From positions 62,001 through 126,000 of the forward strand of contig NZ_QJHL01000001.1 in NCBI RefSeq assembly GCF_003202405.1: 64,000 nt of DNA, in the 5' to 3' direction. Made by a program: the position numbers and the translations under genes. The notes beneath the pieces were generated by a model, which saw nothing but the letters and a program-made list of their open reading frames with translations, did not search any database and was not told the origin of the DNA. Source of the stretch: Flavobacterium hydrophilum (lineage in GTDB: Bacteria > Bacteroidota > Bacteroidia > Flavobacteriales > Flavobacteriaceae). Below, piece after piece: positions 7,282-17,033 of this stretch. Positions within the stretch are counted from its first letter, which is position 1. Every line of letters begins with the position of its first letter.

Positions 7282-10200
7282 TTATTTCACAAGAACCCAT
7301 GTGCCATTGGCAATTAGGGTTTCTGCTTTTTTAAATTTCATTGTTTCAGTTTTACCTGTAGCAACTTCCTGAACCGTTACAGTATCATTACGATTGATTT
7401 TTGGCATATCTCTTACGATAGTTTCTGTAACCTGACGTTGTTGTGTTTCTCCGGCTTCACGATTGATATCCTCGCTGTTTGGAATTTCGTCTTTGCTTAA
7501 TTTAAAGTTTTCTTTTTGACGAACTTCTCTTGCTTCGTGAATTTCAGGAACGTTTTGAGCAGGTAAATCACCTTTGAATAAGAATGAGATAACTTCCTTA
7601 TTAACGTTATCCAGCATTCCTCTAAACAAATTAAAAGCTTCTAATTTGTAGATAAGCAATGGATCTTTTTGTTCGTGAACAGCTAATTGAACTGATTGTT
7701 TCAATTCGTCCATTTTACGTAAGTGCTTTTTCCAGGCTTCATCAACAATAGAAAGTGTGATGTTTTTCTCGAAATCAGCAATCAGCTGAGCACCTTCGCT
7801 TTCATAAGCTTTCTTTAAATCTGTAACAACATTCAGCGTTTTGATTCCGTCAGTAAAAGGAACTACAATGCGCTCAAAATGATTGTTTGGCTCTTCAAAA
7901 ACTCCTTTAATGATTGGAAAAGCTTCTCTGGCACTTCTTTCTGTTTTTTCTGTATAGAAAGCCAAAGCTTCTTTATATACTTTTCCGGTGACTTCGATTT
8001 CGGATGATTTAGAGAAATCAGCTTCAGCAATTGGAGATGTGATTCCGAAATAACGAATCAAATCAAATTCAAAGTTTTTGAAATCGTTTGTTACTTTATT
8101 TTGGTCAACAATCACTTCGCAGGTATCATAAAGCATGTTTGCGATGTCAAGTTTCAAACGCTCACCAAATAATGCGTGACGACGACGTTTGTAAACTACT
8201 TCACGCTGCGAGTTCATAACGTCATCATATTCTAATAAACGTTTACGAACACCAAAGTTATTTTCTTCTACTTTTTTCTGAGCACGTTCTATAGATTTGG
8301 TCATCATAGAATGCTGAATAACTTCACCTTCCTGTAATCCCATTCTGTCCATAACTTTAGCAACTCTTTCAGAACCGAATAAACGCATTAAGTTGTCTTC
8401 AAGAGAAACATAAAATTGAGAACTTCCCGGATCTCCCTGACGTCCCGCACGTCCACGTAACTGTCTGTCTACACGACGGGAATCATGACGCTCAGTACCC
8501 ACGATTGCTAGACCTCCGGCAGCTTTTACTTCTGGAGTTAATTTAATATCGGTACCACGACCAGCCATGTTTGTTGCAATAGTTACAACTCCGGCTTTTC
8601 CTGCTTCTTCTACAATTTGAGCCTCTTGTTTGTGCATTTTAGCATTCAAAACGTTATGGGTAACGCCTCTCATTTTCAACATTCGGCTTAATAATTCTGA
8701 AATTTCTACAGAAGTTGTTCCAATTAGAACTGGTCTTCCTGCATTTGATAGTTGGGTAACATCTTCGATTACAGCGTTGAATTTTTCACGTGTAGTTTTG
8801 TAGATATAATCTTCTTTATCTTGTCTTGCAATTCCTTTGTTGGTTGGGATTTCTACAACATCCAGTTTGTAAATCTGCCATAACTCGCCAGCTTCTGTAA
8901 CAGCTGTACCGGTCATACCTCCCAATTTGCTGTACATTCTGAAATAATTCTGTAATGTAACAGTTGCAAATGTTTGTGTAGCAGCTTCAATTTTTACATT
9001 TTCTTTAGCTTCGATCGCCTGGTGAAGACCATCAGAATAACGACGTCCGTCCATGATACGACCTGTTTGCTCATCGACAATCATAATTTTGTTGTCCATG
9101 ATCACGTACTCAACATCTTTTTCGAATAAAGCATACGCTTTTAAAAGTTGCGTTAAAGTATGGATTCGCTCGCTTTTTACTCCAAAATCCTGGAATAATT
9201 TTTCTCTTGCTTCCGCTTCAGCATCTTTATCCAGTTTTTGTCTTTCGATAGCAGCAATTTCAGTTCCGATGTCCGGTAAAACGAAGAAATCAGAATCAGT
9301 ATCGCCAGAAAGGTATTTAATACCATTGTCTGTCAATTCTACCTGATTGTTTTTTTCTTCAATTACAAAATACAAAGCTTCATCCACTTTATGCATTTCG
9401 CGATTGTTATCCTGCATGTATTGATTTTCAGTTTTTTGAAGCAATTGTTTGATTCCTTCTTCACTCAAAAACTTAATTAATGCTTTATTTTTAGGTAAAC
9501 TTCTGTAAGCTCTTAATAATAAGAATCCGCCTTCTTTAGTATTTCCCTCTTTGATTAATTTTTTAGCTTCAGCTAAGAAACCATTTGCCAACTGACGTTG
9601 TTGTGCAACTAAGTTTTCGATTTTTGGTTTCAATTCATTAAATTCATGACGATCACCCTGAGGAACCGGTCCTGAAATAATAAGCGGTGTTCTTGCATCA
9701 TCAATTAATACAGAATCGACCTCATCGACAATGGCATAATTGTGTTTTCTTTGTACCAAATCGCTTGGCGAATGTGCCATATTATCTCTTAAGTAGTCAA
9801 AACCAAATTCGTTGTTGGTCCCGTAAGTGATATCGGCGTCGTATGCTTTTTTTCTTTGTTCTGTACTTGGCTGGTGATTATCGATACAGTCAACACTTAA
9901 ACCGTGGAATTCGAATAAAGGTGCTTTCCAGGTACTATCACGTTTTGCCAAATAATCATTCACGGTTACTAAGTGAACTCCGTTTCCGGTTAAAGCATTT
10001 AAGTAAAGAGGAAGTGTTGCAACCAAAGTTTTACCTTCACCCGTTTGCATTTCGGCAACTTTACCTTCGTGCAAAACCATTCCGCCAATTAACTGAACAT
10101 CATAATGAATCATGTCCCAGGTAATTTCTTTACCAGCTGCATTCCATTTATTTGCCCATATAGCTTTGTCGCCATCAATTTCGATATACGATTTTGTTGC

Positions 10201-10623
10201 AGAAAATTCGCGGTCTTTTGCAGTAGCAGTAACTTCAATATGAGAGTTGTCTTTAAAACGACGGGCTGTTTCTTTAACAACAGAAAAAGCTTCCGGAAGA
10301 ATTTCCAATAAAGTTTTTTCTGAGATTTCGTAAGCTTCTTTCTCAAGAGTATCAATAGCATCATAAAGATCTTCTCTTTTGTCGATGTCTTCGATGTTTT
10401 CAACTTCCGCTTTAAGTGAAGCGATTTTAGCGTCTTTATCAGCTCTGGCTTCTTTTATTCTTTCTTTAAAATATACCGTTCTGGCTCTTAATTCGTCGTG
10501 AGACAAACTTATCAAGCTGGTTTCGAATGTTTTAATTTTGTTTAAATACGGTTGTAAAGCTTTAACATCTTTCTGTGATTTATCACCTACAAAGACTTTA
10601 ATAATACTGTTTATGAAACTCAT
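7282..10623 (-). CDS. secA: Preprotein translocase ATPase SecA
   Basis: ATP-driven motor of the general Sec export pathway, cytoplasmic and SecYEG-bound. It has 1113 residues against about 900 in E. coli, the usual flavobacterial size, with extra segments in the first nucleotide-binding domain and the C-terminal half. Visible are Walker A MQTGEGKT (residues about 192-199), Walker [22 protein letters not shown], the helicase segment [12 protein letters not shown], and [25 protein letters not shown]. The C-terminus ends in a [19 protein letters not shown]-type tail and lacks the CxCxGSGKKYKxCCG zinc finger used for SecB and lipid binding in Proteobacteria. Monocistronic with its own terminator. 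Identity is certain. Confidence 0.98.
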   Translation of the reverse strand: MSFINSIIKVFVGDKSQKDVKALQPYLNKIKTFETSLISLSHDELRARTVYFKERIKEARADKDAKIASLKAEVENIEDIDKREDLYDAIDTLEKEAYEISEKTLLEILPEAFSVVKETARRFKDNSHIEVTATAKDREFSATKSYIEIDGDKAIWANKWNAAGKEITWDMIHYDVQLIGGMVLHEGKVAEMQTGEGKTLVATLPLYLNALTGNGVHLVTVNDYLAKRDSTWKAPLFEFHGLSVDCIDNHQPSTEQRKKAYDADITYGTNNEFGFDYLRDNMAHSPSDLVQRKHNYAIVDEVDSVLIDDARTPLIISGPVPQGDRHEFNELKPKIENLVAQQRQLANGFLAEAKKLIKEGNTKEGGFLLLRAYRSLPKNKALIKFLSEEGIKQLLQKTENQYMQDNNREMHKVDEALYFVIEEKNNQVELTDNGIKYLSGDTDSDFFVLPDIGTEIAAIERQKLDKDAEAEAREKLFQDFGVKSERIHTLTQLLKAYALFEKDVEYVIMDNKIMIVDEQTGRIMDGRRYSDGLHQAIEAKENVKIEAATQTFATVTLQNYFRMYSKLGGMTGTAVTEAGELWQIYKLDVVEIPTNKGIARQDKEDYIYKTTREKFNAVIEDVTQLSNAGRPVLIGTTSVEISELLSRMLKMRGVTHNVLNAKMHKQEAQIVEEAGKAGVVTIATNMAGRGTDIKLTPEVKAAGGLAIVGTERHDSRRVDRQLRGRAGRQGDPGSSQFYVSLEDNLMRLFGSERVAKVMDRMGLQEGEVIQHSMMTKSIERAQKKVEENNFGVRKRLLEYDDVMNSQREVVYKRRRHALFGERLKLDIANMLYDTCEVIVDQNKVTNDFKNFEFDLIRYFGITSPIAEADFSKSSEIEVTGKVYKEALAFYTEKTERSAREAFPIIKGVFEEPNNHFERIVVPFTDGIKTLNVVTDLKKAYESEGAQLIADFEKNITLSIVDEAWKKHLRKMDELKQSVQLAVHEQKDPLLIYKLEAFNLFRGMLDNVNKEVISFLFKGDLPAQNVPEIHEAREVRQKENFKLSKDEIPNSEDINREAGETQQRQVTETIVRDMPKINRNDTVTVQEVATGKTETMKFKKAETLIANGTWVLVK

Positions 10624-10668
10624 GATTTATTGTATTTCTTTATTGTATAATATGTATTTGAACCAAAA

Positions 10669-10694
10669 AAAAAGCCTCGTTGATGAGACTTTTT
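10669..10694 (-). terminator. Terminator of the DUF2795-type gene
   Basis: In minus-strand RNA, AAAAAGUCUC pairs with GAGGCUUUUU (one G-U pair) around a short loop, followed by a U run. It lies 16 bp past the stop codon. Confidence 0.65.
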
Positions 10695-10709
10695 CCTTTG
10701 GTTTATTTT

Positions 10710-10931
10710 TTAATATTCATCCTCATTCCAAAGATAATCTTCGTCTGTTGGATAATCAGGCCAAATTTCTTCCATTGATTCATATATCTCGCCTTCGTCT
10801 TCAATCGACTGTAGGTTTTCTACTACTTCTAAAGGAGCTCCTGCTCTAATAGCGTAGTCAATAAGTTCGTCTTTGTTAGCAGGCCACGGCGCATCACTTA
10901 AATAAGATGCTAATTCTAATGTCCAATACAT
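10710..10931 (-). CDS. DUF2795-like small acidic protein
   Basis: Acidic 73-residue protein beginning MYWTLELASYLSDAPWPANK and ending DYPTDEDYLWNEDEY. The pattern of a short helical domain (SYLSDAPWPANKDELIDYAIRAGAPLEVVENL) matches the DUF2795 family, highly conserved in Flavobacteriia. No function is known to me; the fold is thought to be a small helical bundle. The start at 10931 is chosen over an upstream in-frame start (10982) because the conserved family N-terminus begins at this Met. It lies upstream of secA on the same strand but is separated from it by a terminator. Confidence 0.85.
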   Translation of the reverse strand: MYWTLELASYLSDAPWPANKDELIDYAIRAGAPLEVVENLQSIEDEGEIYESMEEIWPDYPTDEDYLWNEDEY

Positions 10932-11083
10932 CTGTTGTCGATTTAGTTTGTGCAAAAATAAATTTTTTACTGAAAAAGACAAGTAAATTTTGATTTATTT
11001 TAAGAAAATTTAAGAACGTCTTGTTAATTACAGATTTTAGATTGTTGATTTTAGATTTTGGAACTGCTTAAAAATCTAAATTT

Positions 11084-11653
11084 TTATTTCCTCGGAATCC
11101 ATTTTACTTCCTCTGCTTTTAAGTCTGAGGACAACTTCCGTGCCAAGACAAAAAGGTAGTCAGAAAGTCGGTTTAAGTACTGAATTGCGATTTCAGGGAC
11201 GTGTTCATTATGACTTAAATGTACGGCGAGGCGTTCTGCGCGACGGCAAATACAGCGTGCGATATGACAATGTGACACGGTTGGGTGACCGCCAGGTAAA
11301 ATAAAATGAGTCATTTGTGGAAGCGTATCTTCCATTGTATCAATTTCATTTTCCAGTAATTCAATATCCGAATCGATTATTCCGAGATTTTCTAATCTGA
11401 GTTTGCCGTTTTTTAAAACTTCTTTTTCCTGCGGAGTTGCCAAAATGGCACCAACAGTAAAAAGACGATCCTGAATTTCGATTAAAATAGTTTTATAGTG
11501 AGTATTGATTTCCTGATCACGAATTAATCCTATATAGGAATTTAATTCATCGACGGTTCCGTAACTGTCGATGCGAATATGATCTTTAGGTACACGGGTT
11601 CCTCCAAAGAGAGCGGTTGTCCCTTTATCTCCGGTTTTAGTATATACTTTCAT
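11084..11653 (-). CDS. ATP:cob(I)alamin adenosyltransferase, PduO type
   Basis: Transfers the adenosyl group of ATP to cob(I)alamin to make coenzyme B12. It has 189 residues with the PduO-family N-terminus YTKTGDKGTTALFGGTRVPKDH (ATP-binding loop), GTVDELNSYIG, and the C-terminal RCICRRAERLAV segment, which contains the Arg/Glu residues of the active site. Helical-bundle cytoplasmic enzyme, usually a trimer. In Flavobacteriia it probably serves methylmalonyl-CoA mutase or another B12 enzyme; none is encoded in this window. The upstream ABC ATPase gene on the same strand ends 70 bp away, across an AT-rich inverted repeat. Confidence 0.92.
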   Translation of the reverse strand: MKVYTKTGDKGTTALFGGTRVPKDHIRIDSYGTVDELNSYIGLIRDQEINTHYKTILIEIQDRLFTVGAILATPQEKEVLKNGKLRLENLGIIDSDIELLENEIDTMEDTLPQMTHFILPGGHPTVSHCHIARCICRRAERLAVHLSHNEHVPEIAIQYLNRLSDYLFVLARKLSSDLKAEEVKWIPRK

Positions 11654-11660
11654 TTTTTTT

Positions 11661-11712
11661 AGATTTTAGAGTTCAAATTTTAGACTTTAGATTAATCTTA
11701 ACTCTAAAATCT
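11661..11712. repeat. Perfect 13-bp inverted repeat in a TTTTAGA-rich spacer
   Basis: AGATTTTAGAGTT (11661-11673) is the exact complement of 11700-11712. Similar AGATTTTAGATT-type runs occur at 11034-11060 and 54640-54700, so this looks like a low-complexity repeat family of intergenic spacers. It could act as a weak terminator for the ABC ATPase gene. Confidence 0.6.
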
Positions 11713-11723
11713 ATAATCTAAAA

Positions 11724-12410
11724 TTATTTAGATGTGTCACTTTCAATTAATCCGTCTCTTAAACGAATAACCCGATGCGCATAAGCGGCAATATCTTCTT
11801 CGTGAGTTACCAGAATTACAGTGTTTCCCTGAGCGTGAATATCACCAAAAAGCTTCATGATTTCTACAGAAGTTTTACTGTCTAAGTTTCCGGTTGGCTC
11901 ATCTGCCAGAATAATCGAAGGTTTGTTGACTAAAGCACGTGCAATAGCGACACGCTGGCGTTGTCCTCCTGAAAGCTGGTTAGGCTGATGGTCCATCCTG
12001 TCAGCAAGGTTTACTTGTTTTAATACTTCTACCGCTCTTGTGTTGCGTTCTGATTTAGAATATCCGGCATAAATCATTGGTAAAGCTACATTGTCTAAGG
12101 CCGTTGTTCGTGGTAAAAGATTGAATGTCTGAAATACAAAACCAATTTCTTTGTTTCTAATTCCGGCCAGTTCATCATCTTTCATCTGGCTGACATCTTT
12201 ATTGTTTAAAACATAATGCCCGGAAGTTGGTGTATCGAGGCATCCCAGTAAGTTCATCAAGGTTGATTTTCCTGATCCTGATGGCCCCATTAAAGCTACA
12301 TATTCTCCTTTGTTGATTTCTAAATTAATTCCTTTTAAAACATATACGATTTCATTACCCAGTACAAAATTTCGTTTGATGTCAGTTATTTTAATTAATG
12401 GATTTGCCAT
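11724..12410 (-). CDS. ABC transporter ATP-binding protein, LolD/MacB type
   Basis: Cytoplasmic ATPase of 228 residues that would energise a membrane partner for lipoprotein release, antibiotic/peptide efflux or cell-division remodelling. Walker A is [10 protein letters not shown], the Q loop VFQTFNLLP, the signature [15 protein letters not shown], Walker [13 protein letters not shown], and the switch His VTHEED. The spacing fits the MacB/LolD/FtsE subgroup. No permease is adjacent, so the partner is encoded elsewhere. The gene is separated from the adenosyltransferase by an inverted repeat. The exact substrate is unresolved. Confidence 0.88.
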   Translation of the reverse strand: MANPLIKITDIKRNFVLGNEIVYVLKGINLEINKGEYVALMGPSGSGKSTLMNLLGCLDTPTSGHYVLNNKDVSQMKDDELAGIRNKEIGFVFQTFNLLPRTTALDNVALPMIYAGYSKSERNTRAVEVLKQVNLADRMDHQPNQLSGGQRQRVAIARALVNKPSIILADEPTGNLDSKTSVEIMKLFGDIHAQGNTVILVTHEEDIAAYAHRVIRLRDGLIESDTSK

Positions 12411-12663
12411 TTCGTTTTACAATTTTGGATTTAAAAGTACAAAACACTTTTCAATAAAAAGTATAAGTAGTTTAGAATCGGATTTTGTTACAAAAGCTCT
12501 TTTATAAAATGTATTAAAATTGTATGTTTTTATAAAAGAAAATTGTTATACTTTTTTTTGTTGATTTTGCATAATTATCATTATTCTGTGTCTTTTATAT
12601 TTTTAATATGTTTTTATTTTTTAAAACATGATAATGATGTAATTTATTGGGAGTGGTATTAAG

Positions 12664-12671
12664 TAAATTTG
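12664..12671 (+). promoter_or_regulatory. -7 box for the 218-residue lipoprotein gene
   Basis: TAAATTTG, a full TAnnTTTG match, 28 bp before the ATG at 12700. Confidence 0.5.
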
Positions 12672-12699
12672 GTTAAATAATAATTAAATAATCAAGATT

Positions 12700-13356
12700 A
12701 TGAAAAACATACAAATTTTATCAGGAATTGTATTAATAGCATTAGGTTTTACATCGTGTAAAGACGAAAAACAAGAACAGGCAAAAAAAACAATTGATTC
12801 TTATGTATCCTATGTGGATTCAGTAAAAAATGTTGCAGCAGATGATCTGAAAGCAGATTGGGCAGCTGTAGAGGCAGAATATGACAGAAGAGCAGAAAAT
12901 GCAAAATTGGCCCTTGCAGAAATTAAAGATAATGCAGCAGAAACAGAAAGAATAAATACGAGTAAGGTTAAGTATGAGGAATTTAAAAATGAGATGACTG
13001 CAAAACTTGCTCCGCCTGTAAGTTCAAAACAGCAATTGCGTAATGCATTATTCGGAGAAGGAAAAATTGGTGATGACGTGAGTTTTGCCTGGGTGAATGC
13101 TCAAAATATTCATAGCGTTTACCAACAATTTGTGCATACTGTAGAAAATAACAAAGACAGTTATTCTCGTGAAGACTGGGATGAAATTAAATTATTATAT
13201 GAAGCACTTGACAGTAGAAAAAATACTGTTGAAAAAGAAGGGCTTTCATCAGAAGATAACAGAAAAATTGCAGGTTTAAAAATCAAATTTGCGCCTATGT
13301 ATACTGTAAACAGAATGGGAGCAAAATCTGAAGAGAACAAAGAAGCTAAGAAATAG
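12700..13356 (+). CDS. Predicted lipoprotein, helical, unknown function
   Basis: 218 residues. A signal peptide ends GFTSCKDEK, with Cys20 as the lipidation site. The mature part is almost entirely charged helix (QAKKTIDSYVSYVDSVKNVAADDLK onward), with KLAPPVSSKQQLRNALFGEG in the middle and a Lys-rich tail. Short coiled-coil character and a repeated DSYVSYVDSV-like pattern suggest an elongated periplasmic or surface lipoprotein. It resembles flavobacterial DUF6565-type proteins as I recall them, but this is weak. A single-gene unit with its own promoter box and a terminator at 13382-13414. Divergent from the ABC gene. Confidence 0.75.
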   Translation: MKNIQILSGIVLIALGFTSCKDEKQEQAKKTIDSYVSYVDSVKNVAADDLKADWAAVEAEYDRRAENAKLALAEIKDNAAETERINTSKVKYEEFKNEMTAKLAPPVSSKQQLRNALFGEGKIGDDVSFAWVNAQNIHSVYQQFVHTVENNKDSYSREDWDEIKLLYEALDSRKNTVEKEGLSSEDNRKIAGLKIKFAPMYTVNRMGAKSEENKEAKK

Positions 13357-13381
13357 GTTAGTTAGGTTTAGATTTTTTTTT

Positions 13382-13414
13382 AAAAAAGACAATCAGAAAT
13401 GGTTGTCTTTTTTT
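13382..13414. terminator. Bidirectional terminator
   Basis: AAAAAAGACAA (13382-13392) pairs with TTGTCTTTTTT, with a T run on both strands. It separates the convergent lipoprotein and methyltransferase genes and overlaps the end of the latter by two bases. Confidence 0.75.
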
Positions 13415-14192
13415 ATGTCCTGATTACAAAATGTTCTTTTTTCTGTTCGTATCTGAAGAAAACAAAGCCCCATTGATAAGTGTCAATTGTTACGGTTACT
13501 TTAGCATGCTCTTTTATAATTTTCCAAGCTTCCTCCATATCCGAAGACCAGTGAATATCATCAAAAATCCACACGGAATCGTTATGAATGGTTGGTAGTA
13601 AAAGATCAAAATAAGCTAAAGTTGCTTTTTTGGAATGATTGCCGTCAAAATATATTAGATTGTAGGTTTTGGATTGTAGATTTTCTGAAATTAGAAAAGA
13701 TTCAAACTCTGAAATTACATTTTCAATATTTTTACAGTTAAATTCATTCAACTGTTTTTTGGCAATACTCGCTGTATTGGAACAGCCTTCAAGTGTAATT
13801 ACTTTTGCTTTCGGATTTCCTAAGGCCAAAGCAGAAGTTGCTAGGCCTAAGGATGTACCTATCTCAAGCATATTTTCAGGTTGAAAATAATTGGTTACAC
13901 GAAATAATAATTCAGCCCGTTTTGGTGAAATTCCCGCCGTTTTTGCAATTTTAGAAATTTGTCTTGTATTCGATTTAAAAACTCTTGAACCGGCACCAAA
14001 GTCAGTTACTTCAATGAAATTTTTATTTTCAAGTAATGACTTCCTGTAGTTTTTCAGGATCGAATATTCAGATTTAGACTTATTGTCGTAAAAGCATTTT
14101 GTCAACAAACTAAAAACAAATGGAGAATGTACCCCGTGTTCGTTTTTGGAGTTCCAAAGGAATTTTAGATATGACTTTATTTGAAATAGCAT
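13413..14192 (-). CDS. Class I SAM-dependent methyltransferase
   Basis: 259 residues. The SAM-binding motif MLEIGTSLGLATSALAL lies near residue 110, an acidic loop VITLEGCS follows, and a post-I motif YNLIYFDGNHSKKA contains the D-G-x-H pattern of the Methyltransf_24 family. WIFDDIHWSSDM resembles the metal-binding motif of O-methyltransferases. The N-terminus (HGVHSPFVFSLL) is typical of a flavobacterial group with unknown substrate. It lies 24 bp downstream of the FKBP gene on the same strand. Confidence 0.82.
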   Translation of the reverse strand: MLFQIKSYLKFLWNSKNEHGVHSPFVFSLLTKCFYDNKSKSEYSILKNYRKSLLENKNFIEVTDFGAGSRVFKSNTRQISKIAKTAGISPKRAELLFRVTNYFQPENMLEIGTSLGLATSALALGNPKAKVITLEGCSNTASIAKKQLNEFNCKNIENVISEFESFLISENLQSKTYNLIYFDGNHSKKATLAYFDLLLPTIHNDSVWIFDDIHWSSDMEEAWKIIKEHAKVTVTIDTYQWGFVFFRYEQKKEHFVIRT

Positions 14193-14216
14193 TTCAATAC
14201 AGTTTTTACCTGAAAT

Positions 14217-14687
14217 TTAGTTGGCTACTTTAGTTAATTTGATCTCAAAGATTAAAACAGAACCAGAAGGAATATTCTGTACAGGAGTATTTCCGTATCC
14301 TAAACGCGATGGAATTAATAAGATTCCGCTTCCTCCTTCTTTAAATTTAGTTAATCCTTCCTGCCAGCCTAAAATAAATCTGTTTAGAGGATATGTTATT
14401 CCAGTAGTACTTTGGTCAAATACTGTTCCGTTAGTCAAAGTTCCTTTGTAAACAACAGTTACAGTTGATGCACTTGTCGGACTTTCTCCAGTCCCTTGTT
14501 CTTTTACAATATAACACAATCCGGTTGACGTTTTAGTGGCAGTTAAATTGTTTTTAGTCAAATAATCCTGGATTTCTTTGTCATTTTTTTCAGTATAATC
14601 TGTGGTGTCTGGTTTTTGTAAACCTGAATCGCTTGAACAGGAAATAAAAAATGTCATGACCATTAAGGCAGATAAAAATTGTTTCAT
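14217..14687 (-). CDS. FKBP-type peptidyl-prolyl isomerase lipoprotein
   Basis: Catalyses cis-trans isomerisation of X-Pro bonds in the periplasm or at the outer membrane. It has 156 residues with a lipoprotein signal ending FFISCSSD (Cys17), a short linker, then an FKBP domain: VTVVYKGTLTNGTVFDQS, FILGWQEGLTKFKEGGSG, and LIPSRLGYGNTPVQNIPSGSVLIFEIKL. These carry the usual active-site aromatic and Asp residues. The gliding protein GldI is a member of this lipoprotein FKBP group, but this one cannot be called GldI without comparison. It probably shares a transcript with the downstream methyltransferase. Confidence 0.9.
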   Translation of the reverse strand: MKQFLSALMVMTFFISCSSDSGLQKPDTTDYTEKNDKEIQDYLTKNNLTATKTSTGLCYIVKEQGTGESPTSASTVTVVYKGTLTNGTVFDQSTTGITYPLNRFILGWQEGLTKFKEGGSGILLIPSRLGYGNTPVQNIPSGSVLIFEIKLTKVAN

Positions 14688-14791
14688 TTTATTGTAGTAT
14701 TTGTTTTAAGATAATAAATATAGGTAAATAAAGTTTTCATTCCCGGTCGCAGGTTGATTTCGATTTAAACCTGAAACTTTAAGCAAAAAAA

Positions 14792-16654
14792 TTACCCTTC
14801 AATTTTAGCCGAAAGCTCAAACCAGCGTTCCTCTTTCTGGTCTATTTTATTAATGATATTTTGTAATTCATTTGCTTTTTTCTCAATATCGGCATCGGCA
14901 ACTTTTCCGTCAGAGAATAACTGCTCGATTTTAGTTTTGTCGATTTCAAGATCTTTTATTTCTCTTTCCAGTTTTTGATATTCTTTTTGTTCGTTGAAAC
15001 TTAAATTTCCTGTTGGGTTATTTTGTTTCCAGTCTTTCTTTTCTGCTTTGTTCTCTTCTTTCTGAGCAACATCGGCACTATCTTCGTATGCTCTGAAATC
15101 AGAATAGTTTCCTGGAAAATTTTCGATTTCACCTTGCCCTCTAAAAACAAATAAATGATCGACAATTTTGTCCATAAAATAACGGTCATGAGAAACAACC
15201 AGTAAACATCCCGGGTAATCTAAAAGGAAACTCTCTAAAACGTTTAGCGTTACAATATCTAAATCGTTTGTTGGCTCATCAAGAATCAAAAAGTTAGGAT
15301 TCTGAATTAAAACCGTACATAAATACAAACGTTTTAATTCACCCCCGCTTAATTTTTCTACAAAATCATATTGTTTTTTCGCATCAAAAAGAAAACGCTC
15401 TAACAACTGTGAAGCCGAAATCATTCTTCCTTTTGCAAGTGGGATATATTCTCCGTATTCTTTAATAATGTCAATAACACGCTGACCCGGTTTCGGATTG
15501 ATTCCGCTTTGCGTATAATAACCAATTTTTATAGTGTCACCTTTTACAACACGACCACTGTCTAGTGGAAGAGTTCCGGTAAGAAGATTTAAGAAAGTCG
15601 ATTTTCCGGTTCCGTTTTTACCAATAATTCCGATTCGTTCACCACGCTGAAAATCAAAACTGAAATTGTCAAGAATAACATGATCTTTAAACTTCTTAGA
15701 AATTTTGTGAAGCTCGATAATCTTGCTTCCCATACGTTCCATATTAATTTCAAGTTCAACCTTATTTTCTTTTCTTCGGCTTTGGGCTTTTTCCTTTATT
15801 ACATAAAAATCATCCTGACGCGATTTAGATTTTGTCGTTCTCGCTTTTGGCTGACGTCGCATCCATTCTAATTCTTTTACAAATAAGTTTTTAGCTTTGT
15901 CAACGCTGGCATTTTCAGAAGTAATTCGCTCTTCTTTTTTCTCTAAATAATACGAGTAGTTTCCTTTGTATTGGTATAATTTACCATTGTCCAATTCCAG
16001 TATTTCATTACAAACACGTTCCAAAAAGAAACGGTCATGTGTTACCATAAATAAGGTAATATTTTCCTTTGCGAAATAGCTTTCCAGCCATTCAATCATT
16101 TCAAGGTCTAAGTGGTTGGTGGGCTCATCCAAGATCAGTAAATCTGGACGATTGATCAAAATAATGGCTAATGAAAGACGTTTTTTTTGTCCTCCCGAAA
16201 GATTTTTAACTTTAAGTTTGAAATCTTCCAGTTTTAATTTGAATAAGATTTGTTTGTATTGTGTTTCAAAATCCCATGCATTGTGCTGGTCCATTCCGTC
16301 AAAAGCTTTTTGATAAGCTTCTTCGTCGTTAGGGTTTTCAAGTGCTTTTTCGTAAGCTTCAATTATTTTTAGCGTTTCATTGTCAGAAGCAAAAATACTT
16401 TCTTCGATTGTTAACTCATCTTGTAAATTGTTATCCTGAGATAAGAATGCCATTCGGATGCCTTTTCTCAAAACTACTTGTCCGGTATCTGGCTCATCCA
16501 GGCCATTAATAATACTCATGATGGTTGTTTTTCCAGAACCGTTTTTAGCGATAAAAGCAATTTTTTGGTCTTTGTTGATTCCGAATGAGATGTTGTCAAA
16601 AAGCGTTCTCTCGCCAAAAGACTTCGATATGTTTTCTACAGATAAGTAATTCAC
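14792..16654 (-). CDS. ABC-F family ATPase, Uup-like
   Basis: Soluble tandem ABC protein of 620 residues acting on the ribosome. First cassette: AKNGSGKTTIM, signature LSGGQKKRLSLA, DLLILDEPTNHLD. Second: GKNGTGKSTFLN, LSGGELKRLYL, FLILDEPTNDLD. Between them is the P-site tRNA-interaction linker (ELEWMRRQPKARTTKSKSRQDDF). The C-terminus is a charged coiled coil (QEYQKLEREIKDLEIDKTKIE), as in Uup. Uup-type proteins affect ribosome function and genome stability in E. coli. No membrane domain. Monocistronic with its own promoter box at 16716-16723. Confidence 0.92.
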   Translation of the reverse strand: MNYLSVENISKSFGERTLFDNISFGINKDQKIAFIAKNGSGKTTIMSIINGLDEPDTGQVVLRKGIRMAFLSQDNNLQDELTIEESIFASDNETLKIIEAYEKALENPNDEEAYQKAFDGMDQHNAWDFETQYKQILFKLKLEDFKLKVKNLSGGQKKRLSLAIILINRPDLLILDEPTNHLDLEMIEWLESYFAKENITLFMVTHDRFFLERVCNEILELDNGKLYQYKGNYSYYLEKKEERITSENASVDKAKNLFVKELEWMRRQPKARTTKSKSRQDDFYVIKEKAQSRRKENKVELEINMERMGSKIIELHKISKKFKDHVILDNFSFDFQRGERIGIIGKNGTGKSTFLNLLTGTLPLDSGRVVKGDTIKIGYYTQSGINPKPGQRVIDIIKEYGEYIPLAKGRMISASQLLERFLFDAKKQYDFVEKLSGGELKRLYLCTVLIQNPNFLILDEPTNDLDIVTLNVLESFLLDYPGCLLVVSHDRYFMDKIVDHLFVFRGQGEIENFPGNYSDFRAYEDSADVAQKEENKAEKKDWKQNNPTGNLSFNEQKEYQKLEREIKDLEIDKTKIEQLFSDGKVADADIEKKANELQNIINKIDQKEERWFELSAKIEG

Positions 16655-16715
16655 TTTATGAGATATGAGTTATAAATTATAAGTTATGAAGGTTTTACAG
16701 AACACAACTTTTTTG

Positions 16716-16723
16716 CAAAAGTA
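16716..16723 (-). promoter_or_regulatory. -7 box for the ABC-F gene
   Basis: Minus-strand TACTTTTG, 62 bp upstream of the ATG. Confidence 0.5.
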
Positions 16724-16747
16724 AACTATTATATTACGATTTACGAA

Positions 16748-16838
16748 TTATTTATTGAGATAGGAACTTAATATTGGGCTTAAATCGAAATAATGTATTT
16801 GTTGTGAAACATTCAAGACGGGTTTTCGAATCAGGGAT
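16748..16838 (-). pseudogene. Detached 3' end of the propeller-like gene (duplicate of 17939-18038)
   Basis: The reading SLIRKPVLNVSQQIHYFDLS ending at a stop matches the C-terminus ALIRKPFLNIRQQIHYLDLS of the intact gene at 17939-18913. At DNA level about three quarters of positions match by eye over 83 columns, in the same orientation, exactly 1200 bp apart. Nothing upstream of this fragment matches the rest of the gene, so only the 3' end is present. Confidence 0.8.
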
Positions 16839-16948
16839 TGCCTGCTTCCTTTCGTTTGGTGGTATACTTTAAAAATTGCGTAAAAAAAAGAGACGTTTGT
16901 AAAGTTTTTTATTAGAAGATTTTGGAGAGCTGGGGTATGGGACTTTTC

Positions 16949-17033
16949 ACGCACTATTCATGCACTATCTATGCTTTATCTATGCTTTATCCATGCCTTT
17001 GTGTCGTCCTTGTGCCGTCCTATGTGCCGTCCT
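16949..17033 (+). repeat. 11-bp degenerate tandem repeat
   Basis: Successive units ATGCACTATCT (16960-16970), ATGCTTTATCT (16971-16981), ATGCTTTATCC (16982-16992), ATGCCTTTGTG (16993-17003) run into TGTGCCGTCCT-type units to 17033. The period is 11 bp with one 12-bp unit. The unit sequence changes gradually along the array. Confidence 0.8.

Noticed and set aside
10110-10403. 97-codon Lys-rich frame inside secA, same strand
   Set aside because: Shifted-frame shadow of secA; low complexity from the coding bias of the real gene.
16949-17033. CRISPR-like array
   Set aside because: The 11-bp units are contiguous with no unique spacers and no cas genes are present.
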